Assembly: GCA_019914995.1 (NCBI GenBank)
Contig: CM034142.1
Span: forward strand, 5,413,031-5,477,030
DNA: 64,000 bases
Direction: 5' to 3'
DNA from: Acanthochlamys bracteata
Taxonomy: Eukaryota > Streptophyta > Magnoliopsida > Pandanales > Velloziaceae
Made by a program: the position numbers and the translations under genes. Positions 1-12,370 of this stretch are shown here, piece by piece (position 1 is the first letter of the stretch; each line of letters opens with the position of its first letter). The notes beneath the pieces were generated by a model. That model saw only the letters and a program-made list of their open reading frames with translations, was not told the DNA's origin and ran no database searches.

Positions 1-2746
1 AAATGTCAAATATTGCAGCAAGATAAAAGTCTTTGAGAATGAATGTGGATAAGAATTTCCTTGTATATTTTTTTATTAATTCCTTCCCTCCTGAATATGG
101 TCTATTCCAAATAAATTACAATATTATGAACGACAAATGGAATGTGAATGAATTATACAATATGCTTGTGCAAGAGGAGAAAAGACTTTTAAGAATTTGG
201 AAATTTATTCCGTTCATTTTTTTAAACATCAAAAAACTGAAAAGAAAGTCGGAAGAAAGTATGAAAAGGATATGCAATTATCACCTAAGACAAATGGATC
301 TTTTATTTTATTACATAAGAAGTAAGATAAAGATGACAGTGTCGGTTCTGTAAGAAACCTATACACTGAAAGATTGTCTGAAACGTATGACTTGGTTCGA
401 AAAGAAAGGTCAGCATTATGTCTTTATATGTTTCGAATTAAATTTAGCTGAAGTTTCTTATAATATTTGGTGGATTGATTCCGGTTGTATCACTCACATT
501 TCAAACTCGATATAGAGATTCATTATGACCCGAATCATAAACCCAAATGAGGAATTCAATTTCATGGAAAATCGAGTCGAAGTTTCTGTTGAAGCCATAG
601 AAACTTATCGTTTGATTTTAGACACGATATCATTTGGATTTGTTTGAAACACTTTATATACCTTCTATTTCTGGCAACTTGATATTTTTGTCAAAATTTG
701 ACATGTATGGACATTTTATTAAATTTGGGAATGAATGTTTTAATTCATTTAAACAAAATCATATTATTGGTTTTGGTATTTTATGTGATGGTTATACAAG
801 TGGAAACTTGATAACTCTTTTGCTAAGCACTTTTAACCTTGCATTATGATGTTGGTACTAAATATGGTTTGTGAATGAATGTTCAATTTACATATGGCAT
901 AAACACATTTGGATCACATATTCTAATCATGATTAGAAAAATTGGTAAACAATGAAATCCTTCTAAATTTGGATTTTACTAATCTTGATATATGTGTTGA
1001 TTATATTAAACAAAAACAAATCAACCATATAAAAATAAGAGACTAAGAAGCACACAACTTGTTTATATTATACAAACTGATATTTATAGACATTTGATGT
1101 TTCATTGTTTAGTGGAGAAAAATATTTTATCACCTTTATTATGACTTTTCATGTTATAGCTATATCTGTCTATTACATAAAAATTCTCAAGTAATAAATA
1201 TCTTTACAGGTATTTATTATTGAAGTTGAAAGAAAGTTACAAAAAAGTAAAAATTATTAGATATGATAGAGATAGTAATTATTATAAAAAATATGATGAA
1301 AATTGATAGTGTTCAGGTCCATTCGCTAAATTCTTTTAAAGATGTGGTATATCTGCTCAATACACAATGCCAAGTGCAGCGCAGCAAAATGCTTTCGTGA
1401 AAGATCATACTCTAATAAATATGGTTAGAAGTATGTTAAGTAAATTATTTCTACTTGAATCATTATGGATGCGTGCTTTAAAGTCTGCATATATTTACCA
1501 AAGAGGTTTCCCATAAGGCAATTTTAAAAACTTCTTTTGAACTATGGATAGGAATAAATCCTAATTTGAGACACTTGCATATTTAGGGTTGCTCGACAGA
1601 AGTAAGAACAGATAATCCACATGAAAAGAAGTTGGATGTATGAACAATAAGCTGTTTCTTCATTAGCTATATAGAAAAATAAAAAAAGTATAGATTTTAT
1701 TATCCTTACTATAGAACGAGAATTGTTGAAACTGAAAAAATACTACGTCAATTAAAAAATGATGAAGCCAGTGGGAGTGGAGAGTCACGAAAAGTGGAAA
1801 TTAAAACGGTTAGGGTACAACTACCTTTATCCTCAACATCATACAAAGTTCTTGTCCCTACAGCTTTAGAACAATTTCACAGCTTACAAGAACAACAAAT
1901 GAATGATACTCCTCACACAAATATTAATGTGTATGAATCTATAATAAATGAGTTATAAGAAATTACATTAAGAATGTCTTAAAGATAAAGAAAATCCACT
2001 ATTTCGAATGATTATATGATTTATATATAGAGTTGGATTTCAATATAGGCATTGATAATGATTGAGTTTCATTTTCACAAGCCATTGAAAGTGCCAATTG
2101 TTCTAAATGGATAGATATCATAAAGATGAGTTGAAATCTGTGGAGCATAATGAACTATGGGAACTTATAGAATTGGCAGAACGACATAAATGGATTGGGT
2201 ACAAATTGTGTTTTAAAGACCAATATGACTTAAATGGCAATTTTGAATGATATAAGGATGGACTTGTTATTAAAAGTTTCACTTAAAAAAAATAGCATTG
2301 ACTATAATCAAACAATTTCTCCAGTTTCGCGAAAAGACTGATTGACTGATTTAGAATCATCATGGTTTTAGTAGCTCCTTATGATTTAGACCAGCACCAA
2401 ATGAATGTGAAAACTGACGTTTTGAATGGCAATTTAGATGAAGACGTATGTATATATATATATCAACCTGAAGGATTTTAGGTTGAAGGAAAAGAACGAT
2501 TGGAGTGTAAATTTAAAAGATCATTATACAAATTTAAGCAAAGTTCTTCACTTCCTTTAGATGTAAAGAAAATACATTGTTGATTGGTGTAGATATTTAA
2601 ATATCAGTAGGAGTAAGATTGTATTACTAATCCTGTATGCTAAAGATAGCTTGCTTCAACAAATGATCTTGGTCCATTATATGAGACTAAGAAATTTCTT
2701 TCTAGAAACTTTAAAATGAAAGATATAGTAAAGGCAAACTATGTAT
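1..2746 (+). mobile_element. Ty1/copia retrotransposon, 5' part (decayed, split)
   Basis: Decayed gag-pol relic in copia order, entering from before the window. Gag (UBN2-like) lies at 33-353. A protease motif WWIDSGC-THIS lies near 470-520, a GAG-pre-integrase segment at 634-849, integrase core pieces around 1060-1520 (including a MVRSMLSK-like stretch), and reverse transcriptase pieces from about 2140 to 2746 (LVAPYDLDQHQMNVKTDVLNG, then KMKD...YVL). Stops and frameshifts are frequent. The reading breaks at 2746, exactly where an Athila LTR begins, and resumes near 12390 with the next part of the same RT domain. The element is therefore interrupted by a later insertion and is certainly inactive. 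Confidence 0.88.
33..353 (+). pseudogene. copia gag (UBN2-like) fragment
   Basis: An open stretch of 106 codons resembling the copia gag polypeptide, with the usual context FINSFPPEYGLFQINYN followed by WNVNELYNMLVQEEKRL. This part of gag normally assembles the virus-like particle. The true start and the nucleocapsid zinc knuckle are not visible: the start lies off the window, and the following sequence passes straight to the protease motif through stops. It is a fragment of the larger relic, not a separate gene. Confidence 0.75.
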
Positions 2747-4355
2747 TGTCATCGCAAGTGTACGAGTCGCACAAGTAAAATAATTATGATTGAATTATCA
2801 TTCCCACTAGGATCGATTACTTATCAAGTACCGAAATTAACTAATCCAAAATTATTTGAACAAACGATATAGAAAGAGTGAACGTTAAAACTAAAAAAAG
2901 AAAAAACAAATAAGCAAACACCACACTTGTGAGATTTTAATGATTTAAACGGTATGGCATTTCGTTTCACCATAACTAATCCAATTCAACTCCATATTCA
3001 TGCCATCGGAAATTATAATCTTTATTGATAGCTAGAAATCGTAACTTCTTTGATATACTTTCTCAAACTATACGAAAAATACTTTTATACAATAACGCAT
3101 TATATCTCTATGTGAATTAACATAAAGAAAAGTTCGTTAGGTTCTGTCGCATCTTAGATTAACTGCACGATAGTACTTCTCTGTTTCTCATATAATTCAT
3201 GGCAATCATGAGAATTCTGCCTCAAAATGAATTTCAAATCGATTGACTATTGGCCAGATACTCAAAAGTATTAAGCATGATAATATTTCGAATAATATAA
3301 AGCTAAGAATTAAATCATCATAGTTATGCTACATCATAACCACAACAGAAAGGAGTTTAGTTCATAATTTTCAGATCTAACACGATAGAGAGAAACATGA
3401 GAGATAGAACAAAAGAACTCTCAACAAATAGTGTTGTGGAGCGAACTGCCATTTCTTTCTTTACTCACAGCTCTCTTTTGTCCTCTCCATTCTAGCAGCA
3501 AGTACTCAAGAGAACACTAAATTAGCCGCCTCTGGTCTCCTCTCTTATTAGGAAATCCAAAAATTGAATATAAAATTATAGGACTTTTCTTTCAATAGTT
3601 AGATTGGAGTAATTCAAGCTAATCCGAAATTTATGTCAATCTGTTGGCTGCACTATTTTATGTGGTATGTTTGGACTCTAAAAAATATGTAAATTTATGA
3701 AAATTAAGATAAATCTCTTATCTTTCTAACCTTATATCACATATGTAATTTAAAAATAGAGAAGGCCTTCAATTACACTTGTGTCCAAGACTAACAATCA
3801 TCTGAATTCTAGTTTTGTGTCCAATATTTAGTAAGGCATATATTATTTTGTTATTATTATTTTATAATAAAAATTAGGACTCGCAGTCGATACATTCACA
3901 CAATCACGAAGATAGTCCTCTTTTCTGGTAGATTATCTCCTATATATTTGTAATACATTGGACCAATATATCCAAGGCTAGCTTTCAAACTTTCATGTAG
4001 ATAGCTCTTTTCGACTGAACAAGCCTTGTTAGCGCAATGCCTTTTGTTCGGATAGAAGTTAGAATAAAATCATAGCGTATACTCAACACTCATTATAACT
4101 TCTAAAGGAAAAACTACATTAACCTCGAATCTCAAATGGGCAACAAGAGCAAATCAATCAAAACCACTCATGAGCACAAGTTCAAGCTAACAAATACCAC
4201 ATTCATCACTAGTCAACATAAGATTAATTTAAATGGCTATGTGTTTAGCCTATCTCCAAAAATTAAGACTCAAGATAAGAAATTTTCATTATAAGTAGTG
4301 TACTCCAACCAGCCAAGCAACAAACAATACAAAAAATTTAAATATTTTCTCTACT
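2747..4355 (-). repeat. Athila-like element, 3' LTR (left copy)
   Basis: Left copy of a long terminal repeat, also present at 11320-12370 and, truncated, at about 17833-19045. The outer border is sharp: TGTCATCGCAAGTGTACGAG at 2747 aligns without gaps to TGCTATTGCTTGTGTATGAT at 11320. Shared landmarks include the 'acttctttgatatactttctcaaac' type segment near 3050 and the 'cagcaagta' segment near 3497. This copy is longer than the right one, with an extra stretch around 3555-3760. The inner end near 4355 is placed by a pyrimidine-rich, reversed polypurine-like tract (ctcccagactta, about 4358). The end coordinate is approximate. Confidence 0.8.
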
Positions 4356-4738
4356 CCCAGACTTAGCACCAACATTGTACTCAAGCTGTATAGAAAAATA
4401 ATATATAAATAAAGAGGAGGGGTTAGAAACCATTCTTTATTTTTGTGCTTGCTTAATTAAAGTTCCGTATGCGTATGTTCACTTATTATGTTTCTCCTTG
4501 TCATTTGAAATTTGTTAGAATTAAAAGCAAAAATAAAAACAAAAAAATTGAAAGGATCAAACTAGATGAAAAACCTGGGTTGCCTCCCAATAAGCGCTTA
4601 ATTTATAGTCTTTATCTTATCGTCTTCTTTCCATACAAGAGGATGACTATGTTGTTGTTAAAACTGGCAAAATATAGTTTCAATCGTTGCTCATTAATCT
4701 TGAATGTACCTTTCTTCTCATTAGTAACTTTGATTGCT

Positions 4739-5853
4739 CCATAAGGAAAAGCTTTTACCAAAGTGAATGGACCCAACCATCTTGATTTAAACTTTCTAGG
4801 GAATAAACATAATCCTGAGTTGTATAGCAGAACTTACTTTCTTGGGGTGAACTCTTTCCTTAATATGTTCTTGTCAAGCCAAACCTTGGTTTTCTCCTTG
4901 TAAATTCTGGCGTTTTAATAAGCTTCATGATGAAATTCGTCCATTTCATTTAGCTGCAACAATATTTTCTCTCCGGTTGCTTGCATGTTGAAATTGAACT
5001 TATTCACTACTCGATGCTCCAGCTCCACAGGTAGATGGCAAGCTTTTCCAAACAAATTGATACGGAGACATTCCAATTGGAGTTTTGAATACTGTGTGAT
5101 ATGCCCATAATGCATTTTCTAGCTTCTTTGGCCAATCTTTGCTTGAAGTGTTCACCATACTTCATTAGTAGAGATTCAAATTGACGATTACAAAAGCTTG
5201 TACTTTGATCACTAGTGATTGCTCTAAGAGTGCGAGTAAAAATATATTTGCGTAGGAGGTTTATCCACAACCTTACCGTCATTTGTAGGTATTGCCACAA
5301 CCTCCACCCACTTGGATACGTAGTCAACGGTGACTAAGATGTACTTATTCAGAAGTGAAGGAAATGGTCCTACAAAGTCTATTCTCTATACATCAAAGAA
5401 TTCAACCTAAAGAATATTATTCAATGGCATCTCACTCTTCTTTGAGATATTTCTCGTTCTTTGGCATCGATCACAAGTAGCAACAAATGTGTAATCATCC
5501 AGAAATGATGAAGACGAATAAAAACCTGATTGTAAAACCTTCGCTACTATTTTCGTTCCACTATAGCGACCTGCATATTCCGATGAATGACAATACCACA
5601 AGATGCTTACCATCTCCTCTTTAGGAACACATCTTTGTAAGATTTGATGTGAACAATGTTTGTACAAGATTGGGACCTCCCAAAAGTAATGCTTAATATC
5701 AGCAAAGAATTTCTTCTTTTGTTGGTTACATAGATCTAGAGGAATTATATTGTTGGCCAAGTAATTCCAAAATTTGATATCATAGAGCATCGGTACTTTG
5801 AAGATAAAATAATTGTTCATAAAGAATGCTTTGTTAATGGAAACAACAGCCAC
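4739..5853 (-). pseudogene. Athila integrase relic
   Basis: Integrase of the gypsy element. The N-terminal HHCC zinc-binding region is readable at 5853-5407: HSSEYAGRYSGTKIVAKVLQ, followed by CDRCQRTRNISKKSEMPLNN. The core follows from 5330, and a segment FGKACHLPVELEHR at 5100-4980 is typical of Athila-lineage integrases. The C-terminal part (KFKSRWLGPFTLVKAFPYGA) lies at about 4800-4739. Several stops and a frame change near 5010-5110 break the frame. The enzyme would join element cDNA to chromosomal DNA; this copy cannot. Confidence 0.88.
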
Positions 5854-6066
5854 TTCACTTTTCTCCTCTTGTTCTATCTAAGATAAATGATCAACAACTT
5901 GATTTTCAGAACCCTTCTGTCTTGGATTGACAAATTGAATTCTTGCAGTAGATGTACCCATTGATACGTCTTGATTTGGCATCTTTCTTTCCTAGTAAGT
6001 ACTTGAGAGCTGAATGGTTAGTGTAAACTATCACTTTCAAGCAAAACAAATATAATCTATCAAGGT

Positions 6067-6330
6067 TCAACTAGATGTACCGCTAGAAGCTCCCTGTTCG
6101 TAGTTGCATAATTCATTTGGGCATCTATCAAGGTTCGGCTTGCATAGTAGATCACATGGAATATTGTTCTTTCTCTGCTCCAAAATTGCTCCAACAGTAT
6201 GGTCACTAGCATCGCACATGATTTTAAAAGATAAATCCCAAACTGGTGCTACAATAATAGGAGTTGAAACTAGCTTATCTTTCATGGTGTTAAAGGCTTG
6301 GAAGCACTCTTTAGAAAATTTAAAAGACAT
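6067..6330 (-). pseudogene. Athila RNase H relic
   Basis: 87-codon open stretch whose start reads FKFSKECFQAFNTMKDKL, then PIIVAPVWDLSF and IMCDASDHTVGAILEQRKNN. These are the connection and RNase H regions that follow reverse transcriptase in gypsy pol. The catalytic Asp of the MCDAS motif is present. The 3' part of the domain is not readable in this frame. It lies just downstream (minus direction) of the RT half that was cut off by the CACTA insertion. Confidence 0.82.
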
Positions 6331-6570
6331 ATCTTTGAGTATGAGGTTGCATAGGGGCTTCGTTATCTTTGAAAAATCTTTGACTAATCGACGCTAGACA
6401 TCAGCATGCCCAATAAAGCTTTTCACTACTCTCACTAAAATAGGTGGTGCGTGGTGGTAACTTTCTAATGACTTTTACCTTTGCCCAATCAACTTTTATT
6501 CACATGGCTGAAATACGATAGCTTAGGATAGTACCCTCAAGCACCATAAAATGGCATTTCTCCAAATTTA

Positions 6571-7965
6571 CACTACTATACATTTTCCCTATACCGACTA
6601 AAAGTTTCAGTCGATAAACAAATAAATTCAGTCGTAAAGAGTATTACCAACTAAAAAAAGTATGATTGGTATTCGGTCGGCAATAAGTCATCGGTAACAC
6701 GTTTACTGACTAACATACAATTTCAATCGGTAAGTTACTATGCATTACCGATTGATTCATTTTAGTCAAAACAAATTATCGACTGAAATTATTAGTGGAT
6801 AAATTCAAATTACCGACTGAAACTTCAGTGGGCAACTTTAATTTACCGACTAAATTTTTTAGTAGGTAAATTCAAATTATCGACTAAATATTTTAAATGG
6901 GTAAATTCAGATTACTGACTGAATATTCCAGTGAGTAAATTTAAATTACCGACTGAATCTTTTAATGACTAAATTTTGAGTTACCAACTAAAATTTGCTA
7001 TATTCAACATTATAGATTAATTACAATAATATACATTAAAATGATAAATAACATTCAATGTATATTTGTCAATTATATATCATTCACAAAAAAAAATGTT
7101 AATAGTATATGAATTCATCAACGTCAATATTCATCAAATTTTGTAATGACGAATTTATTAACAATTACAAATAGATTGATGAATCCACAAAAAATTATAG
7201 CTTCTATCCTTGATCCTTCACCATGATTGCTATTCTTGTAACCTAGAAAGGCCTCTGTTTGAATTGCTGGGGCTATCTGGTGCAGATGATGAATCCAATG
7301 CATTTGAATTTTGAGGATTCGAGTTCGTGGCTAAGCCAACAACGAATCTATAAGCTACCCTACTAGCCGACACTATCTCTGACTTCACCTACTCAATCTG
7401 CAAGGGAGAAAAAAGAGCCATGATTCAACAAAAAAAAAAAAAAAAAAGAAATTCATTAACCATCTATACAAGCATTACAAGAAAAACAACACTTCGAAAC
7501 ATAACAGCATTTGTTACATGATTGGACATCCATAGCCATATAAATTGGTTATTTTACTTAAGCCATAGCGAAGTTATTGGCGTAGTCTTGATTCTGAAAC
7601 TTGTCAACAATGTGTTACTATAATCGTTTTTTAAATTAATATGATATCATTTAGTCATTTTCTCAAAATAAAATTGCTATGCCAGAAGGTTATCTAACAT
7701 TGGTTTTCCAATATTGAAATAGCCTAGTACAACAACAGTAGCGAAATAGCCTAGTCGGTAATTTATTAAAAATATAAATTAAATTTACCGACTGTTCATA
7801 TTTTAGTTGGTAAACTTTCTAATTTACTAGCTATTTGTGCTTTCAGTTAGCAATTTAAATATCTTTTTATGATTAGATTACTTTCAGTCGGTATTTAATA
7901 GATTTATCAATTATATTTTCTTAGTCGGTATTTTTCAGTCGGTGAATACCATTTTTGTAGTATTG
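6571..7965. mobile_element. non-autonomous CACTA element, 1395 bp (CACTA-1)
   Basis: The ends are CACTACTATACATTTT at 6571 and, inverted, CAATACTACAAAAATGG ending at 7965. The flanks carry a 3-bp duplication TTA (6568-6570 and 7966-7968), as expected for CACTA/EnSpm elements. Both subterminal regions are packed with short motifs in both orientations (accgactgaa / agtcggtaa) at about 6590-7000 and 7740-7945. The middle, about 7190-7430, contains a decayed minus-strand peptide-like stretch but no transposase I can recognise. It sits inside the reverse transcriptase of the Athila element. Confidence 0.9.
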
Positions 7966-7968
7966 TTA

Positions 7969-8560
7969 GTTTCCTCACATCGTTGCAAAAGTAGAGCTAA
8001 ATTTTTTAGAAAGTCATCAAAAGAAGATCCAAACACTGAGAAGTCTTCCATGAAATCTCAATGAATCTTTACACCATATGAGATAAAATTGTCATCATAC
8101 ATCTTTGTAAAGTGGCAAGTGCATTGCATAGGCATCCTCCAAAGTGCAAAAGTTCAATACAGAGATGTAAAAGTCGTCTTTCTTGATCGTCTGGTGCTAT
8201 TAGAATTTGATTGTAATCTGAATACCTATCCAAGAAGCAATAATGTGAATGGCCAGCAAGTCTCTCCATATTTGATCAATAAAAGGTGATATTTTTAAGT
8301 GGCAGCATTCAGGTTGTGGTAATCAATGAATACACGATATCTTGTGATAGTTCTTATAGGAATGAGCTCATTGTTATCGTAGGCTTACTATTGTTATTCC
8401 TACTTTTTCTGATACCACTTGCACAGGACTCACCCATGAGCTATAGGAGATTGGATAAATGATTTTGCGTAAGTAATCAAACAACATTGATTTTCAACTG
8501 CAGACTTGTAATTTTCTTCCATCAACATATTATGCATGCAAATTGAAGGGTTTAAATTTT
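7969..8560 (-). pseudogene. Athila reverse transcriptase relic, N-terminal and core part
   Basis: Minus-strand reading gives MERLAGHSHYCFLDRYSDYNQ at 8269-8210, and after a frame change CNALATLQRCMMTILSHM, equivalent to the conserved RT core. Farther toward 8560, pieces of the upstream pol region (around the conserved SSWVSPVQVVPKKGG segment) are recognisable but full of stops. At 8030-7969 the reading ends KNLALLLQRCEETN, and CACTA-1 begins right after it. The YxDD catalytic region falls in a decayed stretch and I cannot confirm it. Confidence 0.82.
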
Positions 8561-9572
8561 TTATATTAGCAATGCACCATCCCAATGTAGCCTTGTAATC
8601 TCTCAAAACCTAAAATAACTTTTTCTCCTACAAGTCACTCAATGAAGCTGAAATAATAATAGGAAGTGATAAATTTTCACCCACTTACATACCTTAAATG
8701 TGAAGGCAGCGGCTTAAACTCAAGAACTGAAGGTGTCTCAATGGATGAAGCTATCCTACTAGAGCTTTTCTCAAGGTCCTAAAATATCAGTCATCCCCCA
8801 ATAGGATGCTGCAGCTTGCAAGTAATAAGCATATGACTTAATCTCTTCGCTTTTTGTCTTAGGAGATTCACGTTGGATAATACAATCTACTAAAGGTCAA
8901 TCAGATGGTCCCCCTTGATTGTATCAGCTACCATTCGGTCAACTATGTCAATTCACGAACAATCATCACTATTTGATGGACACTTCATATCAAATACATT
9001 GAAGGTGGTTTGCTGATCTTGTACTCACAAAATTAGCTTCTCTTGTTGCACATAAATCAATATGCTTCCGGTGGTTAAGAATGGTCGACCAACAATAATT
9101 AATATGCATGTATTATCTTCCATATCTAGTATAATAAAATTAGTGGAAAATTTGAATTTATCTACTTTTAGTAGCACATCCATATGTATACTTCTTGCAT
9201 GCTTAATAAATCGATCCGCCAGTTAAATAGAAGCTGTAGTTGCCTTTACTCCTGCCAATCCTAAGTTCCTGTAAAAAAAAATGGCAATAAAAATAATCCT
9301 TGCACGTAAATCACATTAAGCTTTTTCAAAGTGAGAATTTCCTATAGTGTAAGGTATAGTAAAACTCACTGAATCTTTTAACTTTGGTGGTAACTCATTT
9401 TGCAAGATAGCATTACACTCTTCGGTTAGTGTCACCATTTAATATCCCTCCAGTTTTCTTTTGTTGGATAAAATCTCTTTCAAGACTTTGCATAGCTTGG
9501 CATTTGCTTCAATGCATTTGCAAAAGGCATGTAAATGTGCAACTTTTTAAACACTTCAAGAAATTTAGAGAA

Positions 9573-11080
9573 TTATTTATCTAATTTCTTCTCTTGAAGG
9601 CATTGAGGAAATGAAATAGGTGGCAAGTAAGACATGATCAGTGCTGCTGGTTGGGCCTGATTAGTGTCCGAGCTTTCTTCTTTAGCTGAATCGGTGGCAT
9701 TCTCTAGTGTTTTGTTACTGTTTTGCTCTACTCTAGTAGGGGATTTAGATGAAGAAAATTCAGGTTGTTCTTTTAACTCCTTACTTTTCATATTCCTGTG
9801 CAGTTTGTTGTTCACTGTTGACATTGAGAGGACCTTTCCGCTTCGAAGTGAAATTGCTTGCACTGCTCCTAGAATTTACTATAGTTTTGGTTGGCATAGA
9901 ACGTTGTGGTCTTCCAAATAACAAGTTTGCCATTTGACCCATGTGCACCACAATATTTCGGATAGAGGCAGCTTAGATTTGAAAAATTACTTTTGTTTTT
10001 GTCATAAATTGGGAAGTGCTCATGGTGAGTTCAGCAAGGGCATATCCTCAAGTGGTGTTTTACTCACTCGTTGCTGCTGAAATCTAAGTGGAATTTTAAC
10101 TGTGTTTTGACAAATTTTTCACAAAAATAATGGATGATCTCATCAACCTATATTGTATAGAATTGAATACGAGTTGTTTGGCTGCTGGTTAACATTTGAC
10201 ACAAATTGAACTTGCTCCGTAGGAGATGGTGAGAATGGTCTTTTGATTTAGCAATCAACACTGACATGACTTCCCCCACATAGTTTGCAAACTTGACTAG
10301 GCATTTGAATTACCTTACAGTTAAGCTTCCGAGCTGTTTGGACGGCGCCTTTGTGCAGTCAATTCACAACGCCATCAACTTGGTGTACTCCTACTATTCG
10401 TTTTGTCATTGGACGTTCTAAAGACCATTAGTAGTTACTTACCGCCATTTCCTCTAGCAACTCAAATGCTTCATCTTGCATTTTACTCATTAGCGCTCGA
10501 CAACCCGCTACGGCATCAACAATTGTCCTAGCCGTGCAACTCAAACCATTCTAGAATGTTTAGGCTTGCAGCCACTTTTGCAAACCTTGGTGAGGGCACT
10601 TTTTTAGCATATCTTTATACCTTTCCCACGCATCGTATAAAAGCCTCATATCAAATCGAGTAAAGGTTGATCTCGTTTCTCATCTTTGCCATATTTGTAG
10701 GAGGGAAGAAATTGACTAAAATTTTTATGCTAATTCCTCTGTAAGTTGTAATGGTGTTGCGAGGATGTGAATTCAACTAGTCTTTTGCCTCGTCCCTCAA
10801 TGAAAATGGGAAGAGTCTCAAGCTTATAGCATCATCCGAAACGTCATTATGCTTGAAAGTGTCACAAATCTCAAGAAAATCAGCAATGTGAGTGTTTGGG
10901 TCATCACTGGGCAAGCTATTGAATTGGACTGAAGTTTGGATCATTTGATGATTGTAGGCTTGATCTCAAAGTTGTTCACTTGAATTAGCAACCGTCTAAT
11001 ACTTGATACGGCACTATTGGTAGTAGGTATGACATAATCCCTCAAAACTCTTCCTATTTCAGCTTCTTTCACGTTTTCTG
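9573..11080 (-). pseudogene. Athila gag relic
   Basis: Minus-strand gag remains. The C-terminal part is open at 9863-9573 and begins MQAISLRSGKVL, a signature that in Athila elements lies between gag and protease, followed by a Ser/Glu/Lys-rich linker. Upstream (about 10640-10430) the reading includes LQKWLQA, then VDAVAGCRALMSKMQDEAFE and LLEEMAVSN, typical of the gag core. Stops and frameshifts separate the parts. Gag would form the particle shell; this copy is non-functional. Confidence 0.78.
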
Positions 11081-11293
11081 CCATGGTAGTTTGCACCTCA
11101 TTAAGAGCTTCTTTTTTTCATTTCCTGATAAACCTCCTAACTATATGTTCAATTTCTAGATTAAAGGGCTCAAGAGAAATGCTTCTACAACTTCTCATAC
11201 ACTATGCAAAGACCCTAAAAGAAAGCAATGAAATAAAAGTTAAAACTAAAACTAGAATTAATCGAATTCGATATTAATAAAAACTAAAAAAAT

Positions 11294-11310
11294 CTCCTGC
11301 AACGGTGCCA
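11294..11310 (-). other. primer binding site (tRNA-Asp type), Athila-like element
   Basis: On the minus strand the sequence TGGCACCGTTGCAGGAG follows the 5' LTR edge (11320) by 9 bases. It resembles the tRNA-Asp primer site used by Athila elements (TGGCGCCGTTGCCGGGG), with three mismatches in the first 15 positions. It fixes the element orientation and the inner border of the right LTR. Confidence 0.75.
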
Positions 11311-11319
11311 AAAACTTAT

Positions 11320-12370
11320 TGCTATTGCTTGTGTATGATTCGCACAAATATAGAATGATGAAAAAAGTATCGTTCTCACGAGGATTGATTAACCTATCAA
11401 GTATCAACAGTAACTATTCTTAAAATTATTTTAACAACCAATCTGAAAAGAGTGAATGATAAAATTTAAGAAAACAAACAAGGAAAAACCACACTGGTGA
11501 GATTCAAAGATTTAAGCGCTAGGGCATTGATTTCACAGTAACTAATCCAATTCAACTGCATATTCATTCTATCGATGATTGTAATCTTTATTGAATGTTA
11601 GAAAATCCTAACTTCTTTGATATACTTTCTCAAACTATACTAAAGACACTTTTATACAGTAATCACTATATCTCTATGTGAATTAACATATAAGAATACT
11701 CACTAAGTTTTGTGGCATCCTAAATTAGTTGCGCGAGAGTACATCTCTGTCTCAATATGAATCTCAAATTGATTGAAATTGGCCATGATACTCAAAAGTA
11801 TTAAACACGGTAATGGATACTCAATAAGCGATTGTAAAACTTCGAATAGTATAGAGTTAAAAATTAAATCATCAAAGTTAGGCTACATCATAGCCTCAAC
11901 AAAGAAAAATTTAGTTCATAATTTTAAGACTAACAAAATAGACAGAAACATGAGAGATAAAATAAAATAACACTTAACAAAGAGTGTTGTCGAACGAACT
12001 GCCATCTATTTTCTTTGCTCCTTGCTCTCCTCAATTCCAGCAGCAAGTACCCAAGAAAACCCTAATTTAGCCGCCTCTTGTCTCCTCTCTCATCAAGAAA
12101 AACCTTCAATTGCACTCGTTTACGAAATTGCGCATGAGTCGGGGTTGCACTGGGTATCAAATTCATATATGAATATGTATAAATTATCTAGTCAGAAAAT
12201 TCTGAAAGAATTAATAGACCAACTTCAATGTCCTAACTTTCAAACCAAGTTGGACGTTTAGAAAAACTCCACTGAAAAGCCAATTTTTCATTAGAAAACG
12301 CTCAGATTTCATTGAGTTACTAAAAATAAGAAAAGCAAAAAAGAAGACCTTTTCAATTAGTTGTTCTTTA
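11320..12370 (-). repeat. Athila-like element, 5' LTR (right copy)
   Basis: Right LTR, matching the left copy at 2747 from its first base for several hundred bases, for example the segments around 11600-11660 and 11980-12080. It lacks about 200 bp present in the left copy after the 'cctctctcat' segment near 12095. The outer end is placed near 12370 because readable copia RT codons resume at about 12390. I could not resolve a clean 5-bp target duplication, so the outer end is approximate. Confidence 0.78.

Larger units (their letters stand above)
4356..11319 (-). mobile_element. Athila-like Ty3/gypsy retrotransposon, internal region
   Basis: Internal region of a minus-strand gypsy element of the plant Athila lineage, interrupted at 6571-7965 by a CACTA element. 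Reading leftward: primer binding site 11310-11294, gag about 11080-9570 (including MQAISLRSGKVL), protease region about 9460-8600, reverse transcriptase 8560-7969 (MERLAGHSHYCFLDRYSDY) continuing at 6567-6400 (NLEKCHFMV), RNase H 6330-6067 (IMCDASDHTVGAILEQ), integrase zinc finger 5853-5407, integrase core and C-terminus about 5330-4739. The order and residues fit Athila-type elements. Stops and frameshifts in every domain show that it is dead. Confidence 0.9.

Noticed and set aside
4469-4744. 91-codon plus-strand frame
   Set aside because: Antisense to the Athila integrase tail and its 3' untranslated region.
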